Origin: Peptococcaceae bacterium
GTDB taxonomy: Bacteria; Bacillota; Dehalobacteriia; UBA4068; UBA4997
Assembly (NCBI GenBank): GCA_019421315.1
Contig: JAHZFN010000077.1
Coordinates: 8,495 to 15,471 of the forward strand
Direction: 5' to 3'
Length of the DNA: 6,977 nt
Positions 4,776-6,977 of the stretch are shown here, in pieces. Below the pieces are notes generated by a model. The model ran no database searches. It was not told the DNA's origin and saw only the letters and a program-made list of their open reading frames with translations. A program made the position numbers and the translations under genes. The stretch's first letter is position 1. Each line of letters begins with the position of its first letter.

Positions 4776-5894
4776 TTATTTCAAGTTTTCGGGGTTCAGG
4801 CCCTGCAATTCGGGCAGCACAAAGCGGCCGTCCTTGCGAACCAAAACGTCGTCGAACCAAATTTCGCCGCCGCCGTATTCGGGAGTTTGGATATAAACCA
4901 AATCCCAGTGGTTGACGCTGACGTTGCCGTTATAGGCATCGTCATAGCAGGCGCCCGGTGTCAGATGGAAACTGCCGCCGATTTTTTCGTCAAACAAAAT
5001 ATCGTAAATGGGGGCTTTGACGTTGGGGTTGACGCCCAGCGCCCATTCGCCCACATATCTGGAGCCTTCGTCCATATCCAGAATTTGATTGAGGCGTTCG
5101 GTGTTGACGCCTGCGTCCGCCTTGACGATTTTGCCGTTTTCAAAAACAAAATGAATGTTTTCAAAAACCAGACCCTGATAAGGCGAAGCGGTGTTATAGG
5201 TGATTTCGCCGTTGATGGAGTTTTTGACAGGTGCCGTGTAGACCTCTCCGTCGGGGATATTGCATTTGCCGGCGCATTTCACGGCGGGAATATCCTTGAT
5301 GCTGAAGGTCAAATCGCAGGTTTTGCCCTTAACCCGCACTTGGTCGGTGTTGTTCATCAGTTCCACCAGAGGATCCATCGCCTTGTCCATCTTGCTGTAA
5401 TCCAGATTGCAAACATCGAAATAATAATCCTCAAAGCGGTGGGTCGGCATATTCGCCAGCTGCGCCATGCTGTGGTTGGGGTAACGCAGAATAACCCACT
5501 TGGTTTTCGGCACGCGGATTTCGTGGTGAACAGGGTGGCTCCAGTATTTATTGAAAAGCTCCATTTTTTCGGCGGGAACGTCTGCCAGCTCATAGCTGTT
5601 GTTGTTGGAACGGATGGAAACATAGGCGTCCATATCGTTCATGCGGGCGGCTTCATACTTGCCGATTGCCGCCATCTGTTCTTTGGTGCATTGCCTCAGC
5701 AGGGCTTCCTGCACTTCCCCTTGCTTAATTGTAACAAAAGGAATGCCCCCCGCTTTGTAGGCCTCTTCAATCAAAGCTACGGTCAGCGGAATTTCCATGC
5801 TGTTCACTTCAATCAGAATTTTTTCGCCTTTTTGCAGGTCGCAGGAATAATTGATAAGATTTTTTGCCAATTGATTTATTCTGGGATCTTTCAT
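4776..5894 (-). CDS. M29-family metallo-aminopeptidase (AmpS/PepS/aminopeptidase T type)
   Basis: Cytoplasmic exopeptidase removing N-terminal residues from peptides, using a two-metal (usually Zn or Co) site. The 372-aa protein is close to the family's usual 370-410. The six metal ligands established for this family are all visible in order: Glu217 (in Pro-Asp-Gly-Glu-Val), Glu283 (in Gly-Glu-Trp-Ala-Leu-Gly), His310 (in Ser-Phe-His-Leu), Tyr317, His329 and Asp331 (in Asn-His-Trp-Asp-Leu-Val). The N-terminal half (1-200) is the more variable lid/dimerisation part. The start at 5894 is 12 bases from AGGAGG (5907-5912). No other standard start codon fits better. It has its own terminator and is divergent from spoIIR. 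Upstream lies an unusually long, structured non-coding region that may be its leader. The role is likely peptide catabolism, which fits an amino-acid-fermenting anaerobe. Confidence 0.95.
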   Translation of the reverse strand: MKDPRINQLAKNLINYSCDLQKGEKILIEVNSMEIPLTVALIEEAYKAGGIPFVTIKQGEVQEALLRQCTKEQMAAIGKYEAARMNDMDAYVSIRSNNNSYELADVPAEKMELFNKYWSHPVHHEIRVPKTKWVILRYPNHSMAQLANMPTHRFEDYYFDVCNLDYSKMDKAMDPLVELMNNTDQVRVKGKTCDLTFSIKDIPAVKCAGKCNIPDGEVYTAPVKNSINGEITYNTASPYQGLVFENIHFVFENGKIVKADAGVNTERLNQILDMDEGSRYVGEWALGVNPNVKAPIYDILFDEKIGGSFHLTPGACYDDAYNGNVSVNHWDLVYIQTPEYGGGEIWFDDVLVRKDGRFVLPELQGLNPENLK

Positions 5895-5906
5895 AATTGA
5901 TAATAT

Positions 5907-5912
5907 CCTCCT
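5907..5912 (-). promoter_or_regulatory. Ribosome binding site of the aminopeptidase gene
   Basis: AGGAGG on the minus strand, 12 bases before the ATG at 5894, again long. It sits only 27 bases from the first structured hairpin module (5939), so folding of that module could affect ribosome access if the region is transcribed leftward. Confidence 0.75.
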
Positions 5913-5938
5913 TTTTAACGACGTGGATGTTGTTTGCT

Positions 5939-5990
5939 GAGCTGTCCAAGAAGTCGAGCCGAATGGCGAAGACTGATTGGGTAACAGCTC
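5939..5990. ncRNA. Hairpin module A (first of two tandem copies), strand uncertain
   Basis: Read on the + strand, GAGCTGT (5939-5945) pairs with ACAGCTC (5984-5990), then CCAA (5946-5949) with TTGG (5977-5980), leaving GTA bulged. Inside, GA faces GA (5950-5951 and 5975-5976), AGTC (5952-5955) pairs with GACT (5971-5974), and A5970 is bulged. A second GA/GA pair (5956-5957 and 5968-5969) follows, then GCC/GGC with a GAAT loop (5961-5964). That is 18 Watson-Crick pairs plus two tandem G-A sets. G-A tandems stabilise RNA only when read on the + strand, although the helices form on either. I do not recognise it as a known RNA family. Confidence 0.6.
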
Positions 5991-6000
5991 GTATGCGATA

Positions 6001-6049
6001 GCCGCCCAAGAACACGAGCCGTTAAGGCGAAGTGCGATTGGCTAGCGGC
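6001..6049. ncRNA. Hairpin module B (second tandem copy), strand uncertain
   Basis: Same architecture 60 bases downstream. GCCGC (6001-6005) pairs with GCGGC (6045-6049), and CCAA (6006-6009) pairs with TTGG (6038-6041) with CTA bulged. The GA/GA set, CAC (6013-6015) with GTG (6032-6034), the second GA/GA set, and GCC/GGC with a GTTAA loop (6021-6025) follow. The strings CCAAGAA, CGAGCCG, GGCGAAG and GATTGG are shared exactly with module A. Helix positions differ by paired changes: two T-A to C-G in the outer stem, and G-C to C-G and T-A to A-T in the inner stem. Confidence 0.6.
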
Positions 6050-6054
6050 GAACC

Positions 6055-6091
6055 GCTAAACTTCGGACAATGGTCTGTCCGCTATCTTAGC
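6055..6091. other. Third hairpin next to the tandem modules
   Basis: GCTAA (6055-6059) pairs with TTAGC (6087-6091) and CGGACA (6064-6069) with TGTCCG (6076-6081), separated by a 4x5 internal loop, with a six-base apical loop. It has the stem-internal loop-stem layout of modules A and B but a different sequence. It starts 5 bases after module B, so the three probably belong to one folded element covering 5939-6091. Confidence 0.5.
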
Positions 6092-6269
6092 TCGGATAAG
6101 TCTGTCATTGCGCATTCTTTTGCCGCACCGGTTGCTTGTTGGAGTGCCGCAATTCGGGTTAGTGAGGTTTGCAATTACATGGTTTCGCAAAGTTTGGCAA
6201 CTGATTGCAGGTAAATTACGACCAAAACGCTGTTTTGCATATTGCTGTTTCTTCCGTAAACTCCGATTA
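6092..6269. other. Non-coding stretch of the aminopeptidase-spoIIR gap
   Basis: No supported gene. TGCCGCA is repeated at 6121-6127 and 6145-6151, followed in both copies by similar G/T-rich sequence, suggesting a degenerate 24-base duplication. CAAAAC (6223-6228) pairs with GTTTTG (6232-6237) around a 3-base loop. Short open frames on the + strand here lack ribosome binding sites and resemble nothing known to me. Confidence 0.4.
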
Positions 6270-6317
6270 CTACAATCTCACTTTAAATCACTTTAAATCA
6301 CTACATATTTATTGTAG
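6270..6317. repeat. 10-base tandem repeat inside alternative inverted repeats
   Basis: CACTTTAAAT occurs twice in tandem plus CAC (6279-6301). ATTGTAG (6311-6317) can pair with CTACAAT (6270-6276) across the repeats. Alternatively its last five bases TGTAG (6313-6317) can pair with CTACA (6301-6305) in a small hairpin. The two pairings exclude each other. The right arm also overlaps the possible -10 box of the leftward promoter. Confidence 0.45.
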
Positions 6318-6339
6318 CCAATTTCTGCAAAAAATACAA
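6311..6339 (-). promoter_or_regulatory. Possible leftward promoter for the aminopeptidase gene
   Basis: On the minus strand TTGTAT (6334-6339, three of six) is followed by a 17-base spacer and TACAAT (6311-6316, five of six). If used, transcription would start near 6304 and produce a leader of about 410 bases that includes all hairpins described in the gap. The weak -35 keeps this tentative. Confidence 0.35.
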
Positions 6340-6385
6340 ACCTTTTGGTAAAATTCAGGAAAATTTTCTGCGAAAAAACTGTCTT

Positions 6386-6405
6386 TGGAAATTTTTGGAA
6401 ATTTT
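6386..6405. repeat. Tandem 10-base repeat upstream of spoIIR
   Basis: TTGGAAATTT occurs twice in direct tandem (6386-6395, 6396-6405) and is followed by TTG. It lies just upstream of the candidate spoIIR promoter. The 10-base period puts the A-tracts on one helix face and could bend the DNA. Confidence 0.4.
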
Positions 6406-6410
6406 TGATG

Positions 6411-6438
6411 TTTAAGGCGGCAAAACGGGGGCATAATT
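6411..6438 (+). promoter_or_regulatory. Candidate forespore (sigma-F-like) promoter of spoIIR
   Basis: GGGCATAATT (6429-6438) matches the sigma-F/sigma-G -10 consensus GGnnAnAnTW at every fixed position. GTTTA (6411-6415) resembles the -35 GYATA, but the spacer is 13 bases, shorter than the usual 15-16. In Bacillus subtilis spoIIR is a sigma-F gene, which makes this position credible. No sigma-A promoter of comparable quality was seen upstream of the gene. Confidence 0.45.
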
Positions 6439-6486
6439 TTTGACGTAATCAAAATACCGCAAAAAAATATCGGGGAGGCGCCCTTT

Positions 6487-6977
6487 ATGCTGAATAATCT
6501 GAGCTGTTCCGTTTGCAAAGACAATTTTAAATACGATATGCTGAAATTTTTGCTGCTTTTCGCCGTCGGCTGGCTGGGCTTGGGCTTGGCGGAGGTGCCT
6601 GCGGAAGTTGGTAATTCGGGCATAATCCGCATACATATTTTTGCCAACTCCGACAGCTTTGCCGACCAAAGTGTCAAGGCTGTTGTCAAGGACGGCGTCA
6701 TGGATTATGTTGCCCGCCTTACGGCGGACTGCCGAACCAAAGACGAAACGGCGGCGGCAATCAAGGCGCATTTGACGGAAATAACCGCTGTTGCCGAAGG
6801 TATTGCCGCCAACTACGGCAGCTCCGCCCAAACCGTCTACGGTGTTTTTCGTTATGGCGAACGCTTTTGGCAGGGGGAAACCATGGCGGCGGGTGATTAC
6901 GAATCCCTGCGGATAACTTTGGGAGACGGCAAGGGGCATAACTGGTTCTGCGTTCTTTACCCCGATTTTTGCGGCGG
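6487..6977 (+). CDS. spoIIR: Stage II sporulation protein R (partial, 3' end outside window)
   Basis: Made in the forespore and secreted toward the mother cell, SpoIIR triggers the membrane protease SpoIIGA to cleave pro-sigma-E. GGGGAGG (6472-6478) lies 8 bases before the ATG at 6487, and 163 codons are present without a stop. The first 18 residues are polar with two Cys (7, 10), longer than a minimal signal. Residues 19-35 form a hydrophobic membrane/signal segment. The family core starts at Ile-Arg-Ile-His-Ile (47-51) and Ala-Asn-Ser-Asp-Ser (53-57). It continues with Asp-Gln-x-x-Lys-x-x-Val (60-67) and ends with Ala-Gly-Asp-Tyr-Glu-Ser-Leu-Arg (135-142), then Asn-Trp-Phe-Cys-Val-Leu-Tyr-Pro (152-159) and Cys162, matching the typical NWWCVLFPPLC block. 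The end of the gene is missing only because the window stops. This gene marks the organism as a spore former. Confidence 0.93.
   Translation, partial: MLNNLSCSVCKDNFKYDMLKFLLLFAVGWLGLGLAEVPAEVGNSGIIRIHIFANSDSFADQSVKAVVKDGVMDYVARLTADCRTKDETAAAIKAHLTEITAVAEGIAANYGSSAQTVYGVFRYGERFWQGETMAAGDYESLRITLGDGKGHNWFCVLYPDFCG

Noticed and set aside
4887..5900. A 337-codon open frame on the + strand opposite the aminopeptidase gene
   Set aside because: Antisense to an M29 aminopeptidase with all six metal ligands. It has no ribosome binding site and no recognisable domain.
5939..6091. Integron attC site, CRISPR repeat or T-box leader
   Set aside because: No attC core triplets or integrase, only two units with no spacer-repeat regularity, and no T-box antiterminator sequence or terminator hairpin on either strand.
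6032..6296. Two overlapping 60-codon open frames on the + strand in the gap
   Set aside because: No ribosome binding sites and TTG or unsupported starts. They overlap RNA-like hairpins and each other in different frames.
6412..6939. A 175-codon open frame on the minus strand at the right edge
   Set aside because: It is antisense to spoIIR, whose family motifs are unmistakable in the + strand frame.

Overview
The window looks like chromosomal DNA of a spore-forming Bacillota, probably an anaerobe of the Clostridia or Negativicutes type. The main evidence is a partial SpoIIR gene (engulfment-stage sporulation signalling) at the right edge. Supporting evidence is strong AGGAGG-type ribosome binding sites, A/T-rich intergenic DNA with U-run terminators, and an ATP-type PEP carboxykinase. 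The genus cannot be named from this sequence. There is no transposase, integrase, phage structural gene, CRISPR array, rRNA or tRNA.

Layout. Left block, + strand: a monocistronic orphan gene (117-461) with a near-consensus promoter, followed by a structured 3' region ending in a UUCG-loop terminator. Then comes a three-gene cell-envelope operon (883-2146) with its own promoter and terminator: a small secreted protein, a PF04020/YvlD-type membrane protein and a four-helix membrane protein with lysine-rich ends. A small Asn/Asp-rich lipoprotein (2315-2620) follows and ends at a terminator shared with the convergent pckA. Middle block, - strand: pckA (2764-4344) and an M29 aminopeptidase (4776-5894). 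These are separate transcription units, with a strong terminator and about 430 bases between them. Right edge, + strand: spoIIR (6487 onward, cut by the window end), divergent from the aminopeptidase.

Metabolically, pckA links oxaloacetate and PEP, and the M29 aminopeptidase releases amino acids from peptides. Both suit a peptide- or organic-acid-using anaerobe, but nothing shows they are co-regulated. The envelope operon and the lipoprotein are surface proteins of unknown role.

The most unusual feature is the 592-base gap between the aminopeptidase and spoIIR. It holds two tandem copies, exactly 60 bases apart, of one hairpin module (5939-5990 and 6001-6049). The unpaired positions are nearly identical, but four helix base pairs have changed on both strands together. 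That is what selection for a folded nucleic acid looks like. A third hairpin and alternative pairings lie beside it. I do not recognise the module as a known riboswitch or small RNA. Second-rank signals are a 10-bp palindrome duplicated within a compound hairpin at 553-593 and a 10-bp inverted repeat flanking the likely pckA promoter.
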